In this document: piece after piece, positions 1 to 7,444 of the stretch
Layout: every line of letters begins with the position of its first letter
Position numbering within the stretch: the stretch's first letter is position 1
From: an uncultured Pseudomonadota bacterium
GTDB taxonomy: Bacteria > Pseudomonadota > Gammaproteobacteria > Burkholderiales > SG8-39
DNA length: 64,000 nucleotides
NCBI GenBank assembly: GCA_903909415.1
Contig: CAIVVS010000055.1
Span: forward strand, 1 to 64,000
Direction: 5' to 3'
Notes under the pieces: generated by a model
The model's database searches: none
Seen by the model: only the letters and a program-made list of their open reading frames with translations
What the model was told of the DNA's origin: nothing
Position numbers and translations under genes: made by a program

Positions 1-189
1 CAGGCCGAGAAGCAGGCCGCCGAGGACGCCAAGACCGACATCGGCTGGGGCCACCAGATCCGCTCCTACGTGCTGGACCAGTCCCGCATCAAGGACCTGC
101 GCACCAACGTCGAGATCGGCAACACCCAGGGCGTGCTGGACGGCGACCTGGACGACTTCATCTCGGCCAGCCTCAAGCAGGGCGTCTGA
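1..189 (+). CDS. prfB: Peptide chain release factor 2, C-terminal fragment
   Basis: The window opens inside this gene; only the last 62 codons and the TGA stop are present. RF2 reads UGA and UAA stop codons on the ribosome and triggers peptidyl-tRNA hydrolysis. The segment [20 protein letters not shown] is the conserved C-terminal block of bacterial RF2, followed by the usual [20 protein letters not shown] ending. The GGQ motif and the internal programmed frameshift site of RF2 lie upstream and cannot be examined. It is followed by lysS in the same orientation, the usual beta-proteobacterial (and enterobacterial) arrangement. Identification is secure; the start is outside the window. Confidence 0.95.
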   Translation, partial: QAEKQAAEDAKTDIGWGHQIRSYVLDQSRIKDLRTNVEIGNTQGVLDGDLDDFISASLKQGV

Positions 190-240
190 CACGCTGCCAT
201 GCCCACGCACGCAGGTCGACAGCGCCACCAAACGCCACTG

Positions 241-387
241 GATTCCGGCTCGCCGCTTCGCGGCGTCCGGAATGACAGAACCGGCACCACCAAGCGTCCC
301 TTGGCGTCATTCCCGCGAAAGCGGGAATCCAGCGTCGTTTGAAGCAACCCGATTCCGGCGCCCCGCCCTGGCGGCGTCCGGAATGAC
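241..387. repeat. REP-like palindrome cluster A (three elements)
   Basis: The prfB-lysS spacer holds three extragenic palindromes. Those at 241-276 and 351-387 are of one type, beginning GATTCCGG and ending CCGGAATGAC around a GC-rich stem. The one at 307-330 is a second type, TCATTCCCGC-GAAA-GCGGGAATCC, a near-perfect hairpin with a GAAA loop. The same two types recur at 51161-51326 and 59140-59301. Such elements are typical of extragenic REP/BIME families. No transposase (RAYT) gene is in the window. Confidence 0.85.
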
Positions 388-424
388 CGACTGAACTCCG
401 CAAGCCCGCACCGCAAGGACAGCC

Positions 425-1942
425 ATGAGCGACAAGCCCGCCCAGCAGGAACCCGCAGCCCACGTCGACGAGAACCAGATCATCGCCGAGCGCCGCGCCA
501 AGCTCACCGCGCTGCGCGCCAAGGGAAACCCCTTCCCCAACGACTTCCGGCGCGAGCACCTGGCCGCCGACCTGCACGCCGCGCACGGCGAGCGGACCAA
601 GGAGGAACTGGAGCCTGCCGGCATCACGGTCACCGTGGCCGGCCGCATGATGCTCAAGCGCGTGATGGGCAAGGCGAGCTTCGCGACCCTGCAGGACATG
701 AGCGGGCGCATCCAGGCCTATCTGTCCAACGACGGCATCGGCGCCGAGTCGCACGACGCCTTCAAGCACTGGGACCTGGGCGACATCCTGGGCGTGACCG
801 GCACGCTGTTCAAGACGCGCACCGGCGAGCTGACCATCAACGCCACCTCGGTGCGGCTGCTGGCCAAGGCGCTGCGTCCGCTGCCGGAGAAGTTCCACGG
901 CCTGACCGACCAGGAACAGAAGTACCGCCAGCGCTACGTGGACCTGATCACCGGCGAGGACGCGCGCCGCACCTTCCATGCGCGCAGCAGGATCATCCAG
1001 TCCATCCGTAGCTTCATGGTCGGGCGCGGCTACCTGGAAGTCGAGACGCCGATGATGCACCCCATCCCCGGCGGGGCCAGCGCCAAGCCGTTCGCGACGC
1101 ACCACAACGCGCTGGACATGCAGCTGTACCTGCGCATCGCGCCCGAGCTCTACCTCAAGCGCCTGGTGGTGGGCGGCTTCGAGAAGGTGTTCGAGATCAA
1201 CCGCAACTTCCGGAACGAGGGGATCTCCACGCGCCACAACCCCGAGTTCACCATGATCGAGTTCTACGAGGCCTACCAGGACTACCGCTACCTGATGGAC
1301 ATGACCGAGGACATGCTGCGCACCGTCGCGCAGGAGGTGCTGGGCACCACCTCGGTGAAGTACGGTGACAACACCATCGAACTAGGCAAGCCGTTCGCGC
1401 GCCTCACCGTGCCGCAGGCGATCCGCCAGCACCACGAGAAGTACACCGAGGCCAGCCTCGCCGACACGGCCTTCCTGCGCACCGAACTCAAGCAATTCGG
1501 CGTGGACGCGCCGGCCGGCGCCGGCCTGGGCGCGCTGCAGCTGATGCTGTTCGAGGAAACCACCGAGGACAAGCTGATCCAGCCGAGCTTCATCGTCGAC
1601 TACCCGGCCGAGGCCTCGCCGCTGGCGCGCCGCAACGACGCCAACCCGGACATCACCGACCGGTTCGAACTCTTCATCACCGGCCGCGAGATGGCCAACG
1701 GCTTCTCCGAGCTGAACGACCCGGAAGACCAGGCCGCGCGCTTCGAGGCACAGATGAAGGCCAAGGCCGCCGGCGACGACGAGGCGATGTTCTACGACGC
1801 CGACTACATCCGCGCACTGGAATACGGCCTGCCGCCCACCGCCGGCGAAGGCATCGGCATCGACCGCCTGGTGATGCTGCTCACCGACAGCCCCAGCATC
1901 CGCGACGTGCTGCTGTTCCCCCACATGCGGCCCGAGGCCTGA
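425..1942 (+). CDS. lysS: Lysine--tRNA ligase, class II
   Basis: Lysyl-tRNA synthetase charges tRNA-Lys with lysine using ATP in the cytoplasm. The 505-residue length is standard. An N-terminal OB-fold anticodon-binding domain occupies roughly residues 60-170, followed by the class II catalytic domain. Motif 2 is seen as [14 protein letters not shown] around residue 262, and motif 3 as [13 protein letters not shown] around residue 475, ending in the typical LLFPHMRPE tail. The ATG start gives the normal N-terminus. It lies downstream of prfB, separated by a REP cluster. Unusually, its last four codons, stop included, are duplicated in tandem just downstream (44-bp repeat). Confidence 0.98.
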   Translation: MSDKPAQQEPAAHVDENQIIAERRAKLTALRAKGNPFPNDFRREHLAADLHAAHGERTKEELEPAGITVTVAGRMMLKRVMGKASFATLQDMSGRIQAYLSNDGIGAESHDAFKHWDLGDILGVTGTLFKTRTGELTINATSVRLLAKALRPLPEKFHGLTDQEQKYRQRYVDLITGEDARRTFHARSRIIQSIRSFMVGRGYLEVETPMMHPIPGGASAKPFATHHNALDMQLYLRIAPELYLKRLVVGGFEKVFEINRNFRNEGISTRHNPEFTMIEFYEAYQDYRYLMDMTEDMLRTVAQEVLGTTSVKYGDNTIELGKPFARLTVPQAIRQHHEKYTEASLADTAFLRTELKQFGVDAPAGAGLGALQLMLFEETTEDKLIQPSFIVDYPAEASPLARRNDANPDITDRFELFITGREMANGFSELNDPEDQAARFEAQMKAKAAGDDEAMFYDADYIRALEYGLPPTAGEGIGIDRLVMLLTDSPSIRDVLLFPHMRPEA

Positions 1943-2030
1943 AAGGCGTCGGGTTGCTCGTGGCACGGCTGCGGCCCGAGGCCTGAAAGGCGTCGGGGCG
2001 CTCGTGGCACGGCTGCGGCACTAGGCCTGA
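1927..2030 (+). repeat. 44-bp tandem duplication across the lysS stop codon
   Basis: A 44-bp unit at 1927-1970 is repeated at 1971-2014 with only a few mismatches, and a shorter third partial copy (GCGGC..AGGCCTGA) follows to 2030. Each unit carries the CCCGAGGCCTGA sequence that forms the lysS C-terminus and stop, so the stop codon itself is duplicated out of any coding role. It looks like a slippage or recombination duplication of a gene 3' end. Confidence 0.85.
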
Positions 2031-2045
2031 TTGGTAACCGGGCGT

Positions 2046-2100
2046 AGCCTGAAAACAGGCTGAAAAAAGCATAACTCGCTGTTTTAATTAATATTTTTAT
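2046..2100 (+). other. AT-rich element: small hairpin, A-run, then ATAACTCGCTGTTTT
   Basis: An AT-rich island in GC-rich DNA. It contains a hairpin with arms AGCCTG and CAGGCT around AAAA (2046-2061), an A6 run, and the string ATAACTCGCTGTTTT at about 2071-2085, followed by an AT-only stretch. The same order (hairpin, A-run, ATAACCCGCTGTTTT) occurs at 56808-56855. The island sits about 110 bp before the glycine-zipper gene, so it could be an upstream promoter element, a structured leader or a mobile remnant. There is no T-run directly after the hairpin, so it is not a classical terminator for lysS. Confidence 0.5.
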
Positions 2101-2212
2101 CCTTCACCGGGAGTTCTCCCTTACACCCGGTTACAAGCGGGACGTCATCAGGCAACACCGCTCGCCCATTGTTCGACTCATGCATTCCCACAACCAGGAA
2201 GCGGAGGCGAAC

Positions 2213-2989
2213 ATGGAATCCACCCTCAACACGGCAGTCCCCGCCACCCATCGCATCCACCCGCTGATGGCCATTGCCGCCGTCTCGGTGATCGCGGCCT
2301 CGGCCACCGGCGTCGCGGCGATGTTCGGCGTGCTGCCGCACACCAGCGCCTCGGTGGTGTCGCAGGAAGCACTGGTGGCACAGAGCGCCGCCCAGTTCAG
2401 CGCGCAGTCCATCCAGACCCCGGCCGCCGCCGCCGCGCGCACCGCCGCGCAGGTTACCGATGGCGTGGTCACCGTGCCGGCACGCAAGCACACCGTGAAA
2501 GTGGCGCAGGCCCCGCGTGAGGCCACGCCAGCCGAACCCCGCTACGAGGCCCGCAACGAACCCCGCGACACCGGCGTGGCCCGCGTGCCGGTGCAGGAGC
2601 CCGCGCCCATCCAGGCCGAGCCGCAGCGCAGCGCCGAGGCGCCGCGCCAGTCCTGCTACGACTGCGGCGTGATCGAGTCGGTGAACGAGGTCGAGCGCGC
2701 GGGCGACGGCACCGGCCTGGGCGCGGTCGGCGGCGCGATCGCCGGCGGCGCGCTGGGCAACACCATGGGACGCGGCCGCGGCAACCTCGCGATGAGCGTG
2801 CTCGGCGCGGTCGGCGGCGCGATCGCCGGCCACCAGGTCGAGAAGAAGGTGCGCGCGTCCAAAAGCTACGAGATCACGGTGCGCTTCGACGACGGCAGCA
2901 TCCGCACCGTGAGCCAGTCCACCCCGCCCGCGTGGCGCGCCGGCGACAAGGTGCGCGTGGACGGCGGCAGCATCCAGCCGCGCGAGTGA
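2213..2989 (+). CDS. Glycine-zipper 2TM domain envelope protein (SlyB-like)
   Basis: A 258-residue probable envelope protein. The N-terminal part has a hydrophobic segment around residues 17-43 (PLMAIAAVSVIAASATGVAA), a low-complexity Ala/Pro/Glu-rich linker follows, then a Cys pair in SCYDCG near residue 148. The glycine-zipper 2TM domain lies near residues 167-206, seen as two near-identical GAVGGAIAG blocks, and a short charged C-terminal beta-rich domain ends the protein. This architecture is that of the SlyB/PCP or 17-kDa antigen-like families, thought to sit in the envelope. The start is the ATG with AGGAAGCGGAGG before it; an in-frame ATG 33 bases upstream lacks this. It is transcribed alone and followed by a terminator. 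Confidence 0.85.
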   Translation: MESTLNTAVPATHRIHPLMAIAAVSVIAASATGVAAMFGVLPHTSASVVSQEALVAQSAAQFSAQSIQTPAAAAARTAAQVTDGVVTVPARKHTVKVAQAPREATPAEPRYEARNEPRDTGVARVPVQEPAPIQAEPQRSAEAPRQSCYDCGVIESVNEVERAGDGTGLGAVGGAIAGGALGNTMGRGRGNLAMSVLGAVGGAIAGHQVEKKVRASKSYEITVRFDDGSIRTVSQSTPPAWRAGDKVRVDGGSIQPRE

Positions 2990-3040
2990 CACCCCGCGCG
3001 GAACGACTTCCGCGGGACTGACCCTCCCCAGGCCCGCGGC

Positions 3041-3071
3041 GGGCGTCCGGTGCAAACCGGGCGCCCGTTTT
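3041..3071 (+). terminator. Rho-independent terminator after the glycine-zipper gene
   Basis: An 11-bp stem (GGGCGTCCGGT paired with ACCGGGCGCCC, one G-T wobble) around a GCAA loop is followed by GTTTT. It lies 52 bp beyond the stop codon and before the promoter of the bicarbonate permease, so it separates the two transcription units. Confidence 0.75.
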
Positions 3072-3128
3072 CCTTGCGTCGCCCGCCGCGCATCAAGGCC
3101 CGCAATCGGCCGCCGCGGGGTCGGCTGA

Positions 3129-3141
3129 TAGAATCGCGCCA
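3129..3141 (+). promoter_or_regulatory. Probable leaderless promoter (-10 TAGAAT)
   Basis: TAGAAT ends exactly six bases before the ATG of the bicarbonate permease, which would place the transcription start at or next to the A of the start codon. No Shine-Dalgarno sequence is visible. The same six-base spacing is seen at 8655 and 47987. No clear -35 box is recognisable. Confidence 0.5.
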
Positions 3142-4100
3142 TGGACGCAGTCGTGCTGTTCTTCCTGCTCGGCGTCGCGGCCCGCCTCGCGCGCTCGGAC
3201 CTGCGCGTGCCGGAGGCGATCTACGAAGCCCTCTCGATCTACCTGCTGCTGGCGATAGGCCTGAAGGGCGGCGTGGAGCTCGCGCGCCATCCGCTCGCGG
3301 GCGTGGTGCTGCCGGCGCTCGCGGTGCTGGCCATGGGCGTGGTGCTGCCGCTGCTGGCCTTCCCGCTGCTGAGGCTGAAGCTCAACCGCTTCGACGCGGC
3401 CTCGATCGCCGCGCACTATGGCTCGGTCAGCGCGGTCACCTTCGCGGTGGCCATCACCTGGCTCACCGACCGCGCCATCGCCTACGACCCGCAGGTCACC
3501 TTCTTCGTGGTGCTGCTGGAAATCCCCGCCATCGCGGTGGGCATCCTGCTCGCGCGCATGGGCCGGGCGCCCGCGGCGCCTGCCGGCCAGGCCGCCGCCC
3601 CCCGCCGCGCGCGCTGGGGCGAGGTGCTGCGCGAGGTGCTGCTGGGCAAGAGCCTGGTGCTGCTCGCCGGTGGCCTGCTGATCGGCTGGATCGCCGGGCC
3701 GGCGGGCATCGCGCCGATGAAGCTGCTCTACACCGACCTGTTCAAGGGCCTGCTCGCGCTGTTCATGCTGGAGATGGGCCTGGTGGCGGGCTCGCGCGTG
3801 GCCGACCTGCGCCGCGCCGGCCCGTTCATCATCGCCTTCGGCCTGCTCTGGCCGCTCGCCGCGTCCTGCGTGGGCGCGGCGGTGGGCAGCGCCATCGGCC
3901 TGTCGGTGGGCGGCACCATGCTGCTGGCGACGCTCGCCGCCAGCGCCTCCTACATCGCCGCGCCGGCTGCCATGCGCATCGCCATCCCGCAGGCCAGTCC
4001 CAGCCTGTCGATAGGCGCGTCGCTGGGCATCACCTTTCCCTTCAACGTGCTGGTGGGCATTCCGCTGTACTACCAGCTCGCGCTGTGGATGCACGGCTAA
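3141..4100 (+). CDS. sbtA: Sodium-dependent bicarbonate transporter family permease
   Basis: A 319-residue inner-membrane protein of the SbtA family (DUF897), which imports bicarbonate with sodium in cyanobacteria. About ten hydrophobic helices are visible, with the conserved family stretches AIGLKGGVELA near residue 37, AHYGSVSAVTFAVA near residue 91, and SASYIAAPAAMR near the C-terminus, which mark the two inverted halves. It is followed after 27 bp by a PII-like SbtB gene, the diagnostic partner, so the assignment is strong although the transported ion in this organism is inferred. The gene starts at an ATG directly behind a probable -10 box, suggesting a leaderless mRNA. Confidence 0.9.
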   Translation: MDAVVLFFLLGVAARLARSDLRVPEAIYEALSIYLLLAIGLKGGVELARHPLAGVVLPALAVLAMGVVLPLLAFPLLRLKLNRFDAASIAAHYGSVSAVTFAVAITWLTDRAIAYDPQVTFFVVLLEIPAIAVGILLARMGRAPAAPAGQAAAPRRARWGEVLREVLLGKSLVLLAGGLLIGWIAGPAGIAPMKLLYTDLFKGLLALFMLEMGLVAGSRVADLRRAGPFIIAFGLLWPLAASCVGAAVGSAIGLSVGGTMLLATLAASASYIAAPAAMRIAIPQASPSLSIGASLGITFPFNVLVGIPLYYQLALWMHG

Positions 4101-4127
4101 ACCTGCGCTGCCAACACCGGACCCGCC

Positions 4128-4433
4128 ATGATCGCCACCCACCACCGCAAGCTGCTCGTCATCATCGCCGAGGCGCAACTGGAACGCATGCTGGTCGCCG
4201 ACATACGCCGGCTGGGCGCGCACGGCTACACGGTGAGCGACGTGCGCGGCGGCGGCGACCGCGGCGAGCGCGCGGCGGACTGGGAAGCCGACCGCTCCAT
4301 CCGCATCGAGGTGATCGCCGGCGACGACGTGTGCGAGGCCATCGCCTCGCACGTGCTCGCCACCTGGGGCCCGGACTACGCCGTCGCCCTGTACCTGTCC
4401 GACGTCGCGGTGCTGCGCGCGGAAAAGTTTTGA
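4128..4433 (+). CDS. sbtB: PII-like regulator of the bicarbonate transporter (SbtB-like)
   Basis: A 101-residue PII-superfamily protein. The order KLLVIIAEAQLERMLVADIR, then GYTVSDVRGGG, then a charged loop (residues about 44-58) and IRIEVIAGDDVCEAIASHV fits the ferredoxin-like fold with a T-loop. SbtB proteins bind adenine nucleotides and control SbtA in cyanobacteria. The tail here ends RAEKF, without the C-terminal Cys-containing loop reported for some cyanobacterial SbtB. Its position 27 bp after sbtA supports the role. Its stop overlaps the TTG start of the next gene (TTGA), implying translational coupling. Confidence 0.85.
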   Translation: MIATHHRKLLVIIAEAQLERMLVADIRRLGAHGYTVSDVRGGGDRGERAADWEADRSIRIEVIAGDDVCEAIASHVLATWGPDYAVALYLSDVAVLRAEKF

Positions 4434-5308
4434 CCCCGGTCGCGCTCGCGCTGGTGCTGTGCGGCGCGCTGGCGCATGCCAGCTGGAACCTGGTGCTGAA
4501 GAAGAGCCCGGGCGGCGGCATCGCCTTCTTCTGGCTTGTGGGCTGCGCCGAGACCGTGCTCTACGCGCCGCTGGCGCTGGGCCAGGTGGTGCTTTCCGAC
4601 TACACCCCCGACCTCGCGGCGCTGGGCATGATCCTGGGCAGCGGCCTGCTGCACGTGGGCTACTTCTGGCTGCTGGACCGCGGCTACCGCACCGGCGACC
4701 TGTCGGTGGTGTACCCGCTGGCGCGCGCCACCGGGCCGCTGCTGACCATGGCGGCGGCCATCGTGCTGCTGGGCGACCGGCCGGGCGCGATGGCGCTGGT
4801 TGGCGCCGCCCTGATCCTCGCGGGCGCGCTCTCGCTGGGCGGCAACCCGCTGCGGCTGTTCTCGCGCGGCGGACGCCCCAAGGGCCTGGGCTTCGCGCTC
4901 GCCTGCGGCGCCAGCATCGCCGTCTACACCGTCTGGGACCGCCAGGCGGTCGCCCATTTCCTGATACCGACCATCCTGTTCTACTGGGGCACGCTGGTGG
5001 CCCGGATCGTGGTCACCGCGCCGCACGCATGGACCGAGCGCGCCAAGGTCGCCGGCATCTGGCGCGCGGACAAGCGCAGCGTGCTGCTGGTCGCGGTGCT
5101 CTCGCCGCTGTCCTATACCCTGTCGCTGTTCGCGATGAAGCTCGCGCCGCTTTCGCTGGTGGCCCCGGCGCGCGAGATCAGCATCCTGTTCGCCACCCTC
5201 ATGGGTACGAAGCTGCTGGCCGAGGGACGTGACGACGGCCAGAACCGGCGCCGGCTGCTGTGCGCCGGCGGCATGACCGTGGGCCTGGGCCTGCTGGCGC
5301 TGGGCTGA
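4430..5308 (+). CDS. EamA family (DMT) membrane transporter
   Basis: A 292-residue protein of ten predicted transmembrane helices arranged as two EamA repeats (about residues 3-135 and 150-290). Recognisable blocks are ALAHASWNLVLKK near the N-terminus and YPLARATGPLLTMAAA in the middle. DMT proteins export metabolites or amino acids, but the substrate is not evident. The best start is TTG at 4430, whose last two bases form the TGA stop of sbtB (TTGA); upstream GGAAAAG may serve as a ribosome site. No ATG gives a complete first helix. It is followed after 11 bp by a second EamA gene in the same operon. Confidence 0.85.
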   Translation: MTPVALALVLCGALAHASWNLVLKKSPGGGIAFFWLVGCAETVLYAPLALGQVVLSDYTPDLAALGMILGSGLLHVGYFWLLDRGYRTGDLSVVYPLARATGPLLTMAAAIVLLGDRPGAMALVGAALILAGALSLGGNPLRLFSRGGRPKGLGFALACGASIAVYTVWDRQAVAHFLIPTILFYWGTLVARIVVTAPHAWTERAKVAGIWRADKRSVLLVAVLSPLSYTLSLFAMKLAPLSLVAPAREISILFATLMGTKLLAEGRDDGQNRRRLLCAGGMTVGLGLLALG

Positions 5309-5319
5309 GGCACGTCCGC

Positions 5320-6210
5320 ATGAATGCCGGTACCCACTCGCAGCAACGACCCGAGCAGCGCCCCCTGCGCGGCATCGCGATGATCCTCGCCGCGGTCACC
5401 ACCTTCGCGGTGATGGACGCCATCGCCAAGCACCTGTCGCAGACCTACCCGGTCAACATGGTGGTGTGGGCGCGCTACGCCTGCCAGATGCTGGTGATGA
5501 TCGTGGTGCTGGCGCCGCGCCACGGCATGTCGCTGGTGCGCAGCAGGCGCCCGGGGCTGCAGTTCATCCGCGGCCTGCTGCTGTCCACCTCGACCACCAT
5601 GTTCTTCCTCGCGCTGTCGCGCATGCCGCTGGCCGAGGCCTCGGCGATCAGCTTTGCGACGCCGCTGTTCCTGGTGATGCTGTCCGGCCCGATGCTGGGC
5701 GAGCCGGCGAACCGGCGCGCCTGGATCGCGGTGGCGATCGGCTTTGCCGGCATCATGATCATCATGCGCCCCGGCTCATCCCTGTTCACCTGGATCGCGC
5801 TGGTGCCGCTGGTGGTCGCGGCGAACAACAGCGTCTACCAGACCCTCACCCGCAAGCTGGCCGGCGTGGACCCCAGCCTCACCACGCTGTTCATCCCGAC
5901 CCTGATCGGCACCGCGCTGCTGTCCATCGGCCTGCCCTGGTTCTGGACCACGCCGCACGACTGGGCCGACTGCGCGCTGATGCTCACGCTGGGCCTGCTG
6001 GGCGGCTTCGGCCACTTCGCGCTGATCAAGGCCTTCGAGTACGCGCCCACGCCGGTGATCGCGCCCTTCCTGTTCGCGCAGCTGGTGGTGGCGGTGGCGC
6101 TGGGCTGGCTGGTGTTCGGCCAGCTGCCGGATGGCTGGTCCTTCGCCGGCATGGCGGTCGTGGTCGCCAGCGGCATCTACATCGCCAACCACCACCGGAG
6201 GCGCAGTTGA
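5320..6210 (+). CDS. EamA family (DMT) membrane transporter
   Basis: A 296-residue DMT-superfamily permease with two EamA repeats. The N-terminal half shows ILAAVTTFAVMDAIAKHLSQ and the FLALSRMPLAEASAISF block typical of the S-adenosylmethionine/RhaT-like subgroup, and the C-terminal half has GFGHFALIKAFEYAP. It probably exports a small organic metabolite from the cytoplasm; no substrate can be named. It belongs to the same run as sbtAB and the preceding EamA gene, with 11 bp between them. Its TGA stop is shared with the TTG start of the following small gene. Confidence 0.85.
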   Translation: MNAGTHSQQRPEQRPLRGIAMILAAVTTFAVMDAIAKHLSQTYPVNMVVWARYACQMLVMIVVLAPRHGMSLVRSRRPGLQFIRGLLLSTSTTMFFLALSRMPLAEASAISFATPLFLVMLSGPMLGEPANRRAWIAVAIGFAGIMIIMRPGSSLFTWIALVPLVVAANNSVYQTLTRKLAGVDPSLTTLFIPTLIGTALLSIGLPWFWTTPHDWADCALMLTLGLLGGFGHFALIKAFEYAPTPVIAPFLFAQLVVAVALGWLVFGQLPDGWSFAGMAVVVASGIYIANHHRRRS

Positions 6211-6578
6211 GCGCTGGAAACGATTCCTCGCCCGGGCCCGCACGGGACGCTGAAGTCCGGGACGCAGATACACGCGCCCTGCAGGCGGTCCGCCTGCTGG
6301 GCCGCTGGCACCTGGTGTCGCAGAAGCACGGCAAGGGCTGCTCCTGCTGCCCGGGGCTGGGCAACGTGGACATGGCGGGCGTGGAGCGCCACATCCTGGG
6401 CGGGCTGCGCATGCGCCACCCCATGCTGGTCGGGCAGGAGAACCTGCTCGACTGGCTGCGCGAGGTCGCCCGCCGGGATGCGCGCTGGCACGCACGGACG
6501 GCGGAACTGGACGCCGCGCTGGACGGCGTGGACGAGGTGTTCTTCCAGCTGGAACTGGCCCAGGCCGGCATGGCCTAG
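6207..6578 (+). CDS. Unknown small protein with CxCC motif
   Basis: A predicted 123-residue soluble protein that I do not recognise. A disordered N-terminus of about 25 residues is followed by a conserved-looking core: RLLGRWHLVSQKHGKGCSCC around residues 30-48, then PGLGNVDMAGVERHILGGL, and an acidic helical C-terminus. The CSCCPG cluster could bind a metal or iron-sulfur cofactor, but there is no direct evidence. The start is TTG overlapping the stop of the upstream transporter (TTGA), the same arrangement as at 4430 and 24891, so translational coupling is likely. It ends just before the convergent GntR gene. Confidence 0.7.
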   Translation: MSAGNDSSPGPARDAEVRDADTRALQAVRLLGRWHLVSQKHGKGCSCCPGLGNVDMAGVERHILGGLRMRHPMLVGQENLLDWLREVARRDARWHARTAELDAALDGVDEVFFQLELAQAGMA

Positions 6579-6591
6579 GCGCGCCGCCGGT

Positions 6592-7335
6592 TCAGCCGGC
6601 GCGCACCCGCCGTCGTCCGCCCGGCGCGCGTCCGCCGGCGGCCGGGGCGCGCTTCTGCAGCACCGCGCGCACGCCCCGCGCCGTGTGTGCGATGTGCTCG
6701 GCCAGCAGCGCCGCCACGGTGTCCGCATCCCGGTCCAGCGCCGCGTCCACCATGGCCTGGTTCTCGACCTCGATCTCGCGGCTGAAGCGCTGCGGCCCGA
6801 GGAACAGGCGACGGTAGCGGTCGCTCAGCTGCTGCAGCGTGTCGCAGGTCGCCAGCAGCAGCGGCCGCGCGCAGGCGCCTATCAGCGCCATGTGGAAGGC
6901 GCGGTGCAGCGACTCCCAGTGCTCGACGTTGCGGCCCTGCTTGGCGGCCGGCCGGTCCAGCCGGTGCATGCGCTGGTGCGCGAGGATCAGCGCCTCCTCC
7001 CAGCGCGCATCGCCCAGCCGCACCGACTCGCGCACCGCCATCGGCTCCAGGCCCACCTGCATGGCGGTGATCTCCTCCAGGTTGGCCAGGCTCACCGACG
7101 CGACGCGGTATCCCTTCTTGTCCTCGTTGACCACGAAGCCCTCGGCCGACAGCCGCGCCAGCGCCTCGCGCAGCGGCGACAGGCTGATGCCGAAGGTCCG
7201 GCGCAGTTCGTCGATGGACAGCTTGCCGTCCGGCGGCAGGCGCCCGGCGACGATGTCCGCGCGCAGGCGCAGCGACACCGCATGGCCGAGGTTCAGGCCC
7301 TGCGACGGGGGTTCAAGGGCTGCGGGCGCTTCCAT
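6592..7335 (-). CDS. GntR family transcriptional regulator with FCD domain
   Basis: A 247-residue repressor-type regulator. The N-terminal winged helix-turn-helix (about residues 15-85) contains the GntR signature SIDELRRTFGISLSPLREAL. The C-terminal FCD all-helical ligand domain (about 95-225) contains HRAFHMALIGAC and the distal H in LLAEHIAHT that usually coordinate metal or ligand. FCD regulators typically sense organic acids of a neighbouring catabolic pathway. It is divergent from the ACMSD-like amidohydrolase, with a perfect palindrome between them, so it most likely controls that gene and itself. The start chosen follows GCAGGAGCGG; longer in-frame extensions would run into the operator. 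Confidence 0.88.
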   Translation of the reverse strand: MEAPAALEPPSQGLNLGHAVSLRLRADIVAGRLPPDGKLSIDELRRTFGISLSPLREALARLSAEGFVVNEDKKGYRVASVSLANLEEITAMQVGLEPMAVRESVRLGDARWEEALILAHQRMHRLDRPAAKQGRNVEHWESLHRAFHMALIGACARPLLLATCDTLQQLSDRYRRLFLGPQRFSREIEVENQAMVDAALDRDADTVAALLAEHIAHTARGVRAVLQKRAPAAGGRAPGGRRRVRAG

Positions 7336-7385
7336 CGGACCGCTCCTGCGGGAAGTCGATAATCGATGATATTGCAGATCGCGGA

Positions 7386-7399
7386 AATAATCGATTATT
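7386..7399. promoter_or_regulatory. Palindromic operator, probable GntR binding site
   Basis: AATAATCGATTATT is a perfect 14-bp palindrome in the 109-bp divergent space between the GntR gene and the amidohydrolase. A second, imperfect half-related copy (ATAATCGATGATAT) lies at 7359-7372, about 27 bp upstream. FCD-type GntR proteins bind short palindromes of this kind, so this is the likely autoregulatory operator. Confidence 0.6.
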
Positions 7400-7444
7400 C
7401 TCCAACGCTGTGGATTGACAAACGCACCGCCCCAGGAGAAACCC

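Noticed and set aside
241..387. CRISPR-like repeat array
   Set aside because: The repeats are palindromic, of two kinds and irregularly spaced, with no cas genes; they are REP elements.
3050..4429. Upstream extension of the first EamA gene as a 752-residue protein
   Set aside because: The extension is low-complexity Arg/Ala/Gly shadow sequence of sbtA and sbtB; the membrane protein begins at TTG 4430.
6579..6610. GC-rich hairpin between convergent genes as a terminator
   Set aside because: Arms are imperfect, no T-run follows, and part of it encodes the GntR C-terminus.
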